DNA of 64,000 nucleotides, from assembly GCF_001298445.1 (NCBI RefSeq), contig NZ_CP012036.1, positions 6,325,525 through 6,389,524 of the forward strand, given 5' to 3'. Positions 26,632 to 35,800 of this stretch are shown piece by piece. The number at the start of each line of letters is the position of its first letter. Positions within the stretch are counted from its first letter, which is position 1. The notes beneath the pieces were generated by a model, which was not told where the DNA came from, did not search any database, and saw only the letters and a program-made list of their open reading frames with translations. This DNA comes from Nostoc piscinale CENA21. GTDB lineage: Bacteria; Cyanobacteriota; Cyanobacteriia; Cyanobacteriales; Nostocaceae. Both the position numbers and the translations under genes were made by a program.

Positions 26632-27864
26632 ATGTCTAATCTCCAGTCTTCAAGCGAAAATCGCAACAACAGGGTTCTTGTTTGTGTAGGCGGCGGTATC
26701 GCCGCCTATAAAGTTTGTGAGGTGGTTTCGACGCTGTTTAAAAGTGGGGTAGAAGTTCGTGTGATTCTCACCCGTTCAGCGCAAGAATTTATCACGCCTC
26801 TGACTTTAGCTACCCTCTCCCGTCATCCAGCCTATACAGATAATGATTTTTGGCAACCAACTCACTCCCGTCCGTTGCATATTGAGTTGGGAGAATGGGC
26901 TGATTTAATCGTAATTGCACCTTTAACAGCGAATACATTAGCTAAGTTAACCTACGGGATGGCTGATAATTTGCTGACGAATACGGTGTTGGCTTCGACT
27001 TGTCCTGTATTGTTAGCACCTGCGATGAATACGGATATGTGGGAACAGTTGACGGTGCAGCGCAATTGGCAGCAGTTGTTAACAGATAGCCGCTATCATG
27101 GGATGAGTACAGCATCAGGTTTATTAGCTTGCGATCGCATCGGTGCTGGTAGAATGGCGGAACCAGCAGAAATTGTCACCCGCATTCATTCTTTATTACA
27201 TACTGGCGGTAAGCGAGATTTAGTCGGTAAACGCATATTAATTAGTGCTGGGGGAACGCGAGAATATCTCGACCCAGTAAGATTTATTGGTAATCCTTCT
27301 ACGGGTAAGATGGGTTTGGCTTTAGCCCAAGCCGCCTTGCATCGTGGTGCAAATGTGACTTTAGTACATGGTATAGCTAATTGGGATGTACCTTTGGGAG
27401 TGCAAGCTATACCTGTGATTTCAGCCGAGGAAATGCAACAGGTAATGTTGGAATATTTACCGAATGCTGATGTGATTGTGATGTCGGCAGCTGTGGCTGA
27501 TGTCAAGCCCAAAGACTATAGTACAGAGAAATTGCCCAAGCGATCGCTCCCCCAAGCTTTACCTGTAGAACCTGTACCTGATATCGTTGCCCAATTAGCA
27601 CAACTCAAACAACCACATCAGTTATTAATTGGTTTTGCTGCACAAACAGGAGATATCATCACCCCTGCAAAGGAAAAGTTGCAGACTAAGAAATTAGATG
27701 TAATTGTTGCTAATCCTATAGATCAACCAGATAGTGGTTTTGGGAGTAACAACAATCAAGCCATATTTTTAGATGGGCAGAATCATCAATTAGAAGTTGC
27801 CCATTGTTCTAAATTAGAAATGGCGCATCATCTATTTGATTTTGTGATGAGTCGCCATGCTTGA
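26632..27864 (+). CDS. coaBC: phosphopantothenoylcysteine decarboxylase / phosphopantothenate-cysteine ligase
   Basis: The 410-residue bifunctional enzyme performs two steps of coenzyme A synthesis. The N-terminal FMN decarboxylase has GGGIAAYK, the His in PLHIELGEWAD, APAMNTDMW and the active Cys loop ACDRIGAGRMAEP near residue 170. The C-terminal ligase has ISAGGTREYLDPVRFIGN and SAAVADVKPKDY. Length and order are normal. The frame is intact. Confidence 0.96.
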   Translation: MSNLQSSSENRNNRVLVCVGGGIAAYKVCEVVSTLFKSGVEVRVILTRSAQEFITPLTLATLSRHPAYTDNDFWQPTHSRPLHIELGEWADLIVIAPLTANTLAKLTYGMADNLLTNTVLASTCPVLLAPAMNTDMWEQLTVQRNWQQLLTDSRYHGMSTASGLLACDRIGAGRMAEPAEIVTRIHSLLHTGGKRDLVGKRILISAGGTREYLDPVRFIGNPSTGKMGLALAQAALHRGANVTLVHGIANWDVPLGVQAIPVISAEEMQQVMLEYLPNADVIVMSAAVADVKPKDYSTEKLPKRSLPQALPVEPVPDIVAQLAQLKQPHQLLIGFAAQTGDIITPAKEKLQTKKLDVIVANPIDQPDSGFGSNNNQAIFLDGQNHQLEVAHCSKLEMAHHLFDFVMSRHA

Positions 27865-27871
27865 TTTTTAT

Positions 27872-27945
27872 CTGCGTCCATCTGCGTGCATCTGCGGTTA
27901 ATTAATTTTTGTCTCGCGCAAAGGCGCAAAGGCGCAAAGAGTGAG
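27872..27945. repeat. tandem short repeats
   Basis: Two short tandem tracts follow coaBC: TCTGCGTCCATCTGCGTGCA and GCGCAAAGGCGCAAAGGCGC. They fill most of the gap to the converging methyltransferase gene. Confidence 0.65.
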
Positions 27946-27961
27946 AGAAAGTTTTAGGTGG

Positions 27962-28585
27962 CTATTTTTTGGAGTGAATTACTTGTAAACTCCCGCCTGC
28001 ATATAATTGTATCTTCTCTACATTGAAGCCGATTTCCTTTAATAACTCTGGTAAATCAGTTTTGATTAACTCCCATGCTGTTTCTGTTTCAAACAATAGT
28101 AAAAACACTGAGACACCAGGCCAAAATATGGGATTATTTGGTGCATGAAAATCTACTAATGTAAAAACTCCGCCTGGTTTTAGGACTCGATAAACTTCTT
28201 GCAGAATTTGTCGTAATTGTGCAGCGTGCATTTCATGTAATGCGGCGCTGGTATGCACCACATCAAAAGAATTATCGGCAAAGGGCATATTTTCGGCAAA
28301 GGCTTCTATATATGAGGCTTGCGGGACATTTTGTCTGGCCCTTTGCAAAGATTTTGGTGAGGCATCTAATCCTGTTACATTTTGTGAACATTTCACTAAA
28401 AACTGTGTAGATTGCCCACTGCCACAACATAAATCTAATACCTGAGTATCTGAATGAATTGTTAAGCCTTGTAAGGCAAGTTGGCGAAAACGGCTTTCTC
28501 CACCGACGCTGATAGCTGCTACGCGGGAAATAGCATCATACAACCATTGATACTGGTAACTTAAATCTCGTAAAATTGTTGCCAT
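27962..28585 (-). CDS. class I SAM-dependent methyltransferase
   Basis: The 207-residue protein has a Rossmann methyltransferase core: VLDLCCGSGQSTQFL (motif I), VTGLDASPKSL, FDVVHTSAALHEM and RVLKPGGVFTLVDF. It resembles UbiE/Methyltransf_11 members, but no substrate can be named. It converges with coaBC and is divergent from hemH across a 93-base gap. Confidence 0.88.
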   Translation of the reverse strand: MATILRDLSYQYQWLYDAISRVAAISVGGESRFRQLALQGLTIHSDTQVLDLCCGSGQSTQFLVKCSQNVTGLDASPKSLQRARQNVPQASYIEAFAENMPFADNSFDVVHTSAALHEMHAAQLRQILQEVYRVLKPGGVFTLVDFHAPNNPIFWPGVSVFLLLFETETAWELIKTDLPELLKEIGFNVEKIQLYAGGSLQVIHSKK

Positions 28586-28678
28586 TGCACCTTTCCTGAC
28601 TGTTAAGCTTTATATTTAATAAAGATATATTGTTAACATTAGTAAAAAATCTGAAAAGGTTGGGGGAAAATAACTGCT

Positions 28679-29845
28679 ATGGGTCGTGTAGGCGTTTTAT
28701 TACTCAATCTCGGTGGCCCCGATAAGTTAGAAGACGTTGGGCCGTTTTTGTACAATTTATTTTCTGATCCCGAAATCATTCGCCTACCATTTCGCTGGTT
28801 GCAAAGACCCCTAGCTTGGTTTATTGCCTCGCGGCGCGTGAAAACATCTCAAGAAAATTATAAGCAAATTGGTGGTGGTTCTCCTTTGCGGCGAATTACA
28901 GAAGCCCAAGGAGAAGCTTTAAGAGAACAGTTGAGTGATTTGGGTAAAGAGGCTAACATCTACGTAGGTATGCGATATTGGCATCCTTACACAGAAGAAG
29001 CGATCGCCCAGCTTACCCAAGATGAAATTGACAAGCTGGTAATTCTGCCGCTTTATCCGCAATTTTCTATCAGTACCAGTGGTTCTAGCTTCAGGTTGTT
29101 AGAAAAACTTTGGCAAGAAGACCCCAAACTGCAAAATCTTGAATACACCGTCATTCCTTCTTGGTACAAACAGCGCAACTACCTGCAAGCAATGGCGGAA
29201 CTCATCGCCCAGGAAATAGATCAATTTCCTAACCCTGATGATGTGCATATCTTCTTTAGCGCCCACGGTGTACCAAAAAGCTATGTAGAAGAAGCAGGCG
29301 ACCCCTATCAGCAAGAAATTGAGGAATGCACATACTTAATTATGCAGACCCTCAATCGTCCGAATGCTCACACCTTGGCTTATCAAAGCCGTGTCGGCCC
29401 TGTAGAATGGCTGCAACCTTATACTGAAGATGCGTTGAAAGAATTAGGCGCACAAGGCGTAAAAGATATTGTGGTTGTACCCATCAGTTTTGTCTCCGAA
29501 CACATCGAGACACTGCAAGAAATTGATATTGAATACCGAGAAATCGCTGAAGAAGCCGGAATTCACAACTTCCGTCGCGCACCTGCACCGAATACTCATC
29601 CAGTATTTATTAGGGCATTGGCTGATTTAGTCATTGAAGCACTGGAACAACCCAACTTCAAGCTATCACAAGCAGCCCAAATGAAAAAAAGGGTGAAAAT
29701 GTATCCCCCAGAAAGTTGGGAATGGGGTATGACTACCAGTGCAGAAGTGTGGAATGGAAGAATTGCGATGTTAGGTTTTATTGCTTTAATTATTGAGTTA
29801 GTGACTGGTCATGGTTTATTACACATGATTGGACTTTTGCAATGA
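28679..29845 (+). CDS. hemH: ferrochelatase with C-terminal CAB-like domain
   Basis: The 388-residue enzyme inserts Fe2+ into protoporphyrin IX to make heme. The catalytic part shows LNLGGPDKLEDV, SGSSFRLLEKLW and the metal-site His in FSAHGVPKSYVEEAGDPY. After a linker, residues ~340-388 hold a membrane helix with the chlorophyll a/b-binding motif EVWNGRIAMLGF. This fusion is typical of cyanobacterial and plastid type II ferrochelatases and is linked to tetrapyrrole balance at thylakoids. An A7 run at 29684-29690 is in frame. Confidence 0.96.
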   Translation: MGRVGVLLLNLGGPDKLEDVGPFLYNLFSDPEIIRLPFRWLQRPLAWFIASRRVKTSQENYKQIGGGSPLRRITEAQGEALREQLSDLGKEANIYVGMRYWHPYTEEAIAQLTQDEIDKLVILPLYPQFSISTSGSSFRLLEKLWQEDPKLQNLEYTVIPSWYKQRNYLQAMAELIAQEIDQFPNPDDVHIFFSAHGVPKSYVEEAGDPYQQEIEECTYLIMQTLNRPNAHTLAYQSRVGPVEWLQPYTEDALKELGAQGVKDIVVVPISFVSEHIETLQEIDIEYREIAEEAGIHNFRRAPAPNTHPVFIRALADLVIEALEQPNFKLSQAAQMKKRVKMYPPESWEWGMTTSAEVWNGRIAMLGFIALIIELVTGHGLLHMIGLLQ

Positions 29846-29969
29846 AGAAGGGGTTAGGGGCTGGAAACTAGGGATGAGAAAGTAATATTTTTTGAGTAAC
29901 TTTCACATACAAGTCTTGTAATTCCCATACCCCATTCCCTACTCTCTAATCACCACTCTCTAATTGACC

Positions 29970-30548
29970 ATGTTTAAAACATTAGTTTTCTACGGTTCTT
30001 ACAGGAGCGATCGCCAAGGCATTAAAGCTGCTAAATTCATAATTGATCAACTCCAGCAAAGAAACCATGAAGTGATTTTTGTTGATGCGAAAGAATATGA
30101 CTTTGGTATCTTAGACCGGATGTATAAGGAGTATGATCCAGGTCAAGCTCCGGCAAAGATGACAGAACTTGCAGAACATATCCGCACAGCTGATGGTTTT
30201 GTTGTGATTACCGGAGAATACAATCATTCCATTCAGCCAGGGTTGAGTAATCTGATGGATCATTATCTAGAAGAATACTACTTCCGTCCGGCTGGGATTG
30301 TTTCTTACTCGGTTGGTGGCTTTGGCGGAGTCCGCGCCGCTATACAGTTACGCTCGTTTCTAGGAGAAATGGGAATGGTAACTATTTCCAGTATGTTTGC
30401 CATTTCTAAAATTGGCAACTCTTTAGATGAATCAGGTACTCCCCAAGAAGCAAGTTTGACCAAGAGATTTGGTCAATTTTTAGATGAATTGGAATGGTAC
30501 GAAGAAGCATTACAACGCCAACGCCGAGAAAAAGGCACTCCTTACTAA
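29970..30548 (+). CDS. NADPH-dependent FMN reductase family protein
   Basis: The 192-residue flavodoxin-fold protein has the FMN phosphate loop YGSYRSDRQGIKAA and the conserved VVITGEYNHSIQPGLSNLMD. PAGIVSYSVGGFGGVRAA lies later. These are marks of NADPH:FMN/quinone reductases of the ArsH/YieF type. A TTG two codons upstream is possible, but the ATG at 29970 fits the family. Role is probably redox protection; inferred. Confidence 0.88.
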   Translation: MFKTLVFYGSYRSDRQGIKAAKFIIDQLQQRNHEVIFVDAKEYDFGILDRMYKEYDPGQAPAKMTELAEHIRTADGFVVITGEYNHSIQPGLSNLMDHYLEEYYFRPAGIVSYSVGGFGGVRAAIQLRSFLGEMGMVTISSMFAISKIGNSLDESGTPQEASLTKRFGQFLDELEWYEEALQRQRREKGTPY

Positions 30549-30562
30549 TTGAGTTATTTTAA

Positions 30563-30843
30563 CTATCTACTTTCAAACCAAGCTGCTAAATCAGCCATAC
30601 TAGAAAAATCTAGCAACGCTTCACCCAACTCTTCTAACTCCGCAGTTGATAAATTTTGAATTTGTGCTTGCAATTGCGGATTCACTTCACCTAGACGGCG
30701 GTTAAGTTGGCGTAAAATCAGTGTTTATTCTCCTGGCTGTATTCCTTACCTCATGCAACTGGTCACGATTTGCATAACTTTTTCCTCCTGCTGTGGTTCA
30801 ATACTAGCAAGTTGCTCTTGAAAAGACGGTCATGGTCAATCAT
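30563..30843 (-). pseudogene. remnant of an Rpn-family nuclease/DUF4351 gene
   Basis: Read on the minus strand, the region begins with ATG and MIDHDRLFK, the family's usual N-terminus. It jumps in another frame to EQLASIEPQQEEKVMQIVTS, passes two stops, and ends with the typical DUF4351 tail LILRQLNRRLGEVNPQLQAQ ... LLDFSSMADLAAWFES. The middle (the PD-(D/E)xK nuclease) is gone. It is a deletion remnant of a putative recombination-promoting nuclease, a family that is multicopy in Nostoc. Confidence 0.75.
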
Positions 30844-30851
30844 AGAAAAAT

Positions 30852-31883
30852 TCAATCCTGGCTACAAACCATTGCAACTTTAATTACTTGACGCGCTTTC
30901 ATGTCATGAAAAACTTGTTCTAAATCTTTTAGGGGTTGCTTTTCGCTGATGAGTAATTCTAAAGGTAGTTTTCGACTAGCTATCATTGAAAGTGCCGATC
31001 GCACATATTCTGGTGTGTTGTGAAATACGCCTTTAAGAGTGAGTTCGCTGTAGTGTAATTGTTCTGTATTGACTGTAATTGTCGTATCTCGTGGACAACC
31101 ACCAAATAAGTTGACTGTTGCACCAGGACGAGCGCAAGCGATCGCAGTTTCCCATACACTAGGTACACCAGTAGCTTCAATCACCACATCTGCACCCCAG
31201 CCTTGGGTAAGTTCTTTCACCACACCAGGAATATCAGGAATTTGATGATAGTTAAAAGTCTGGGCTGCGCCTAGCTTTTGACCAATTTCTAGCCTTTGGT
31301 CACTTCCGCCCCAGAGTAATACTTCAACAGTATCAGCCAATGCCGCGACAAACATTAAGCCAATCGCCCCATCTCCCAAAATTACTACTTTATCTTTGGG
31401 TTTGATATGGGAACGGGCGACACCATGCAATACACAAGCTAGAGGTTCGGTCATCGCCGCCAATGCAAAAGGCAATTCTTCAGGGAGACGCAATAAATTA
31501 TGCTGGACGATGGGTGCAGGAATTTTCAGGTATTCTGCAAAGGTGCCATTATTCCAGGTTAAATTCGGGCATAAAGAATACTCTTGGCGTTGACAAAAAA
31601 AACATTTCATGCACGGTGCAGAGTTATTGGCAACAACGCGATCGCCCACTCGCCAATTACTCACACCTGCACCCACCGCCACAATTGTGCCTGCGGCTTC
31701 ATGACCAAACAGCGTGGGTGGTTTCAACATCTTGGCGTGACCTCCACACCGCCAAACCTTCAAATCTGTACCGCAAGTTGTCGCTGCACCCACCTGAATC
31801 ACGACTTCACCGATTGCTGGTGTGGGGTCAGCTACTTGCTCTAACCGTAAATCTTCCTGGCCATAAAGTAATGCTGCTAACAA
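30852..31883 (-). CDS. zinc-dependent medium-chain alcohol dehydrogenase
   Basis: The 343-residue protein has the catalytic-zinc residues in CGTDLKVWRCGGHAKM and GHEAAGTIVAVGAG, and a structural-zinc loop with four Cys (CMKCFFCQRQEYSLC). The NAD(P) fold follows, with VVILGDGAIGLMF. It resembles sorbitol/threonine dehydrogenase-like proteins; substrate unknown. The start is a TTG at 31883 with AGGT upstream; no ATG is near. An in-frame eight-base T run (A on the plus strand, 31595-31602) is intact here, unlike other such runs in the window. Confidence 0.85.
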   Translation of the reverse strand: MLAALLYGQEDLRLEQVADPTPAIGEVVIQVGAATTCGTDLKVWRCGGHAKMLKPPTLFGHEAAGTIVAVGAGVSNWRVGDRVVANNSAPCMKCFFCQRQEYSLCPNLTWNNGTFAEYLKIPAPIVQHNLLRLPEELPFALAAMTEPLACVLHGVARSHIKPKDKVVILGDGAIGLMFVAALADTVEVLLWGGSDQRLEIGQKLGAAQTFNYHQIPDIPGVVKELTQGWGADVVIEATGVPSVWETAIACARPGATVNLFGGCPRDTTITVNTEQLHYSELTLKGVFHNTPEYVRSALSMIASRKLPLELLISEKQPLKDLEQVFHDMKARQVIKVAMVCSQD

Positions 31884-32212
31884 GGCTTGTGACCTAATTC
31901 AAAAGCTCCACCTGATTTTATCAGGTAAATATTCAGAATTTAGAGGTGCGATCGTTCCACCATTCAACTCTTCAGTAATGCTGCTCTGATTTAACTCAGC
32001 ACTTCTTTAGTGAACTTCGATTACATTTAGATGTCAAAGCCTTGCTGGCTGGAATAGACTGGTTTTGTGTACCTCTGGCTACATCTTGTCACTGAAGTTA
32101 ATCAAAATTAATTCTCACAAGACAAAGTTAGCTTTCTGTAAAACACCGATTTCTCAGTGAATCTAATCTTAGAAATCTTTTTCGTAAATAATGTAGTGTC
32201 TAGGATGGCGCT
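31884..32212. other. divergent intergenic region
   Basis: This 329-base gap separates the dehydrogenase (minus) from the NfeD gene (plus). It contains a perfect small hairpin, ACCTGAT-ttt-ATCAGGT, near 31911-31927. No gene or other structure is seen. Confidence 0.35.
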
Positions 32213-32644
32213 ATGCCAAGTTCTACTTTAATTTGGCTCTTAGCTGGCTCAGGTTTGTGTTTATTAGAACTGTTTTTACCGTCGGCTTTTGTCGCCTTCA
32301 TGATGGGTATTAGTGCCTTTGTGGTGGCGCTACTTTCCCAATTGGGTTTGAGTTTATGGCTGCAAGTAGCAATTTGGCTTTTGCTGTCCACAATTTTGAT
32401 AGTACTATCTCGGCGGTATTTACAACCGCGACGGCGCAAATCAAAAATCCAGGATGCTGTTGTAGCGGAAACCTTAACAGAAATTCCGGCAGGTAAAACT
32501 GGACGAGTGCTATATGAAGGCAATTCTTGGCGGGCTAAATGTGATGATGACAAACTTGATATTGCTCCCCATCAACGTGTTTACGTAGTCAGAAGAGAAG
32601 GTACTACGTTAATTGTTATGCCAGAAAATTTGTTGCATTCATAG
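32213..32644 (+). CDS. NfeD-family membrane protein
   Basis: The 143-residue protein has two to three N-terminal membrane helices (residues ~5-65) followed by a C-terminal OB-fold, as in short NfeD proteins. It lies 56 bases before an SPFH/stomatin-like gene on the same strand. The NfeD-SPFH pair is conserved and thought to organise membrane microdomains. Confidence 0.88.
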   Translation: MPSSTLIWLLAGSGLCLLELFLPSAFVAFMMGISAFVVALLSQLGLSLWLQVAIWLLLSTILIVLSRRYLQPRRRKSKIQDAVVAETLTEIPAGKTGRVLYEGNSWRAKCDDDKLDIAPHQRVYVVRREGTTLIVMPENLLHS

Positions 32645-32700
32645 GAAGTGTGAAGTATAAAGGTTAACGCCTAAGATATTTAATAACCAGGAGATTTACA

Positions 32701-33699
32701 GTGGAACAGTTTTTGTTATTAATTTTTTTAGCCCTTGGTGGTTCTGCGGTGGCTGGTTCTGTAAAAGTGATCAATCAAGGTAATGAAGCTTTGGTAGAAA
32801 GATTGGGCAGCTATAATAAAAAGCTCGAACCAGGACTGAATTTTGTTGTGCCTTTTTTAGATAAAATCGTTTATCAACAAACCATCCGCGAAAAAGTTTT
32901 AGATATTCCGCCACAAAAATGTATTACCCGTGACAACGTGGGTATTGAAGTAGATGCGGTGGTGTACTGGCGAATAGTTGATATGGAAAAAGCTTGGTAC
33001 AAAGTTGAAAATCTTCAGTCAGCAATGACCAACTTGGTACTAACTCAAATTCGCTCAGAAATGGGACAACTAGAGTTAGATGAAACCTTTACCGCCCGTT
33101 CCCAAATTAATGAAATTTTATTAAGAGATTTAGATATTGCTACCGACCCTTGGGGTGTAAAAGTCACAAGGGTGGAACTGCGAGATATTATTCCTTCCCA
33201 AGCGGTACGCGAATCAATGGAATTGCAAATGTCCGCCGAACGCCGCAGACGGGCTGCAATTTTAAATTCTGAAGGTGAACGGGAAGCCGCAGTAAATAGT
33301 GCCAGAGGTAAAGCAGAAGCCCAAATTCTCGATGCAGAAGCGCGACAAAAATCATTAGTTTTGCAGGCTGAGGCGGAACAAAAAGCAATCGTCCTCAAAG
33401 CCCAAGCCGAACGCCAACAGCAAGTTCTCAAAGCCCAGGCTATTGCAGAATCAGCCGAAATTATCGCTCAAAAAATCAATTCTCAACCCAGTGCTAGTAA
33501 AGCTTTAGAAGTTCTATTTGCGTTGGGTTATCTCGATATGGGCGCGACTATCGGTAAAAGCGATAGCAGCAAAGTTATGTTTATCGACCCCCGCACCATT
33601 CCCGCAACTTTTGAGGGTATTCGCTCTATAGTGTCTGACACTAAGGTAGATTCTAACGCTTGGTTGGGTAGGGAAATACCTGATGTGAATGGGCAGTAG
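32701..33699 (+). CDS. SPFH/Band 7 (stomatin/QmcA-like) protein
   Basis: The 332-residue protein has one N-terminal membrane anchor (FLLLIFLALGGSAVAGSV) and a Band 7 domain (VKVINQGNEALVERLGSY, FVVPFLDKIVYQQTIRE). A long Ala/Glu-rich coiled coil (~190-265) and a short C-terminus follow. Such proteins form membrane-attached oligomers and partner with NfeD or membrane proteases. The GTG start at 32701 is supported by AGGAGA ten bases upstream. Confidence 0.92.
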   Translation: MEQFLLLIFLALGGSAVAGSVKVINQGNEALVERLGSYNKKLEPGLNFVVPFLDKIVYQQTIREKVLDIPPQKCITRDNVGIEVDAVVYWRIVDMEKAWYKVENLQSAMTNLVLTQIRSEMGQLELDETFTARSQINEILLRDLDIATDPWGVKVTRVELRDIIPSQAVRESMELQMSAERRRRAAILNSEGEREAAVNSARGKAEAQILDAEARQKSLVLQAEAEQKAIVLKAQAERQQQVLKAQAIAESAEIIAQKINSQPSASKALEVLFALGYLDMGATIGKSDSSKVMFIDPRTIPATFEGIRSIVSDTKVDSNAWLGREIPDVNGQ

Positions 33700-33814
33700 T
33701 CATTGGTGTTATTTTTCGAGTAGCTAGTACAACAAGGCAAAAGGAAAAAGTCAAAAGGAAAAAGAAAGAATATTCAGTGTCAGAGTTTAATAACAAATGA
33801 CAAAGGACAAATGA

Positions 33815-34201
33815 CTATTGACTAACCTGACACTGATCACACAAACCGAAAAATTCTAAAGTGTGGTAGAAAATTTTAAATTTGTGACTTATTTGTAGTT
33901 GGTCTTCCAGGTCGTGAACTGGACATTGATTAATGGGAATTGACGTACCACATTGCAGACAGGTGAGATGGTGTTTGTCTTGCTGCACTAAGCTATAGAG
34001 GGCTTCACCGTTAGCTAAAGTCCGAACTTGCACCAAACCTTCGAGTTTTAAAGCTTCCAAGGAACGGTAAACTGTGGCTAAACCCATATTTTGATTGCGA
34101 TTACGCAGTTCAATATAAATATCTTGGGCGGAAATGCCTTGTTTGACGCTTTTCAGTAGGTTCAAAATCCGCTCTTGACTGCGGGTGCGTATGGCTCTCA
34201 T
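33815..34201 (-). CDS. Fur-family regulator, probably Zur (FurB)
   Basis: The ~128-residue metalloregulator has a winged-helix N-terminus (ISAQDIYIELRNRNQNMGLATVYRSLEAL). The metal/dimerisation domain has HHLTCLQCG and GLCDQCQ, the two CxxC pairs of the structural zinc site. Overall sequence is closest in character to the zinc regulator FurB/Zur of Anabaena rather than FurA or PerR, but this is judged by eye. The ATG at 34201 is preferred over an upstream TTG. It diverges from purS. Confidence 0.8.
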   Translation of the reverse strand: MRAIRTRSQERILNLLKSVKQGISAQDIYIELRNRNQNMGLATVYRSLEALKLEGLVQVRTLANGEALYSLVQQDKHHLTCLQCGTSIPINQCPVHDLEDQLQISHKFKIFYHTLEFFGLCDQCQVSQ

Positions 34202-34346
34202 AAGCAATTGTGGATATTCGCCACTGTAGTGGAAGCTGTTATACTGGCTATCTGATAAATTAACTTTAACTGTTTCACAATCTTATTTTCACTCAGTTGG
34301 AACAGAAAGTTATAGTATAGCGATCGCAGCATTCAGCAAAACAACT

Positions 34347-34625
34347 GTGCAACGGAAGTATCTAGCCAAAATTCATGTAACGCTTCGTCCTTCAGTCCTA
34401 GACCCTGCTGGTGTGGCTGTACAATCTGGTCTCAAGCAAATGGGATACGAAACAGTTGAAAACGTGCGGATTGGTAAGTATATAGAACTTACCATCATCT
34501 CTCAAGATGAGACTAAAGCACGGAGAGACTTAGATAACATTTGTGACCAAATGCTAGCCAATCCTGTAATCGAAAATTACCGATTTGATTTAATTGAGGT
34601 CGAAACGCAGACGGGAGTGTTTTAG
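34347..34625 (+). CDS. purS: phosphoribosylformylglycinamidine synthase subunit PurS
   Basis: The 92-residue subunit begins with a GTG (VQRKYLAKIHVTLRPSVLDP) and has the family core GVAVQSGLKQMGYE and QMLANPVIENYRFDL. It bridges PurQ and PurL in the FGAM synthase complex of purine synthesis. purQ follows after about 100 bases of short AATGACCAAT-type repeats. Confidence 0.93.
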   Translation: MQRKYLAKIHVTLRPSVLDPAGVAVQSGLKQMGYETVENVRIGKYIELTIISQDETKARRDLDNICDQMLANPVIENYRFDLIEVETQTGVF

Positions 34626-34728
34626 AAGTTAAAAGGTAAAAGTAAAAAGAACTAAATTTTCTGCCTTTTTACTTTTGCCTTTTTAACTTTTACTTGTTCA
34701 GATCCAAATGACCAATCACAAATGACCA

Positions 34729-35406
34729 ATGACAAAATTCGGCGTTATTGTTTTTCCAGGGTCTAATTGCGATCGCGATGTTGCTTATGTCACCAGAGAC
34801 TTGTTAGGTCAACCAACACGCATGGTTTGGCATCAAGACACCGACATAGCTGATTTGGATGTAATTATCATTCCAGGCGGCTTTAGTTACGGTGATTACC
34901 TGCGCTGCGGTGCGATCGCTCGATTTTCGCCTGTGATGCAGCAGGTGATTGAACACGCGCAAAAGGGTAAGTTTGTTCTCGGTATTTGTAACGGCTTTCA
35001 GGTATTAACTGAAGCCAAGCTGTTACCGGGGGCATTAACGAGAAATCGAGATTTGCATTTTATTTGCGATCGCGTCCCGTTAAAAGTCGAAAATACAAAT
35101 ATTCCTTGGACACAAGCTTACACCAGTCAAAAAACCATCACTCTACCCATTGCCCACGGAGAAGGGCGCTTTTATGCTGATAGAGCCACTTTATCGGCAA
35201 TAGAAGACAATGGTCAGGTGGTATTCCGCTATGCTGGAGGCAACCCCAATGGTTCACTCAACAACATTGCTGGAATTTGTAATCGCCAAGGCAATGTCTT
35301 GGGGATGATGCCACACCCAGAAAGGGCATCCGATAAGATGCTAGGTGATAGTGATGGGTTAAGTTTATTTCAAGGATTGTTAGAAAAAGTCGCTGCTGTA
35401 GTGTAG
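34729..35406 (+). CDS. purQ: phosphoribosylformylglycinamidine synthase, glutaminase subunit PurQ
   Basis: The 225-residue class I glutamine amidotransferase begins MTKFGVIVFPGSNCDRD. It has the nucleophile elbow GICNGFQVL and a C-terminal His/Glu in MPHPERASD. It supplies ammonia to PurL for the fourth step of purine synthesis. It pairs with purS just upstream. Confidence 0.96.
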   Translation: MTKFGVIVFPGSNCDRDVAYVTRDLLGQPTRMVWHQDTDIADLDVIIIPGGFSYGDYLRCGAIARFSPVMQQVIEHAQKGKFVLGICNGFQVLTEAKLLPGALTRNRDLHFICDRVPLKVENTNIPWTQAYTSQKTITLPIAHGEGRFYADRATLSAIEDNGQVVFRYAGGNPNGSLNNIAGICNRQGNVLGMMPHPERASDKMLGDSDGLSLFQGLLEKVAAVV

Positions 35407-35445
35407 AGTTAGTTGACTTTTTTGGGAATTGTAGCAAGTTGTTGT

Positions 35446-35469
35446 AGAGACTTTGGATACAAAGTCTCT
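35446..35469 (+). terminator. hairpin after purQ
   Basis: AGAGACTTTG (35446-35455) pairs perfectly over 10 bases with CAAAGTCTCT (35460-35469) around GATA, 40 bases past the purQ stop. The tail is CTTCTC rather than a clean T run, so it is a moderate terminator candidate. Confidence 0.55.
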
Positions 35470-35628
35470 CTTCTCATTCATAGAATTGGTATCAGCAAAT
35501 AGCCCTCAAACTGAAGTCTGGGGTTATACAAACTAAACTCCTCCGGGTTCGCCAGTCGCCTGCGGAGGGAAACCCTTCCCTATCGCTGGTCTCACCGCCT
35601 GCGCGGATTCAAAATCCCTGATTTGACG

Positions 35629-35675
35629 TTAGTCCGCCTACGCGGACTTTGTTTTTTAGCCGCGAATTCCATTCG
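35629..35675. repeat. dispersed intergenic repeat, copy B
   Basis: TTAGTCCGCCTACGCGGACT followed by TTGTTTTTTAGCCGCGA is the partner of the copy at 23647-23694. This copy has a perfect palindromic core, AGTCCGC-ctac-GCGGACT. The rest of the 394-base gap (35407-35800) has other GC-rich short repeats and no gene. Confidence 0.65.
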
Positions 35676-35800
35676 TTGGGGCTAGGTGCTTTCCTACTCC
35701 CCATTCCCTTTTTGTATCAACGCACATAGAATTTATCTAATATTTTTGGCAAAATCTAAAATCTCTGTAGCAACTGGCAGAGTATTCGCAGGATTCTCTA

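Noticed and set aside
31463..31897. 144-codon plus-strand frame over the dehydrogenase
   Set aside because: Antisense to a clear zinc dehydrogenase.
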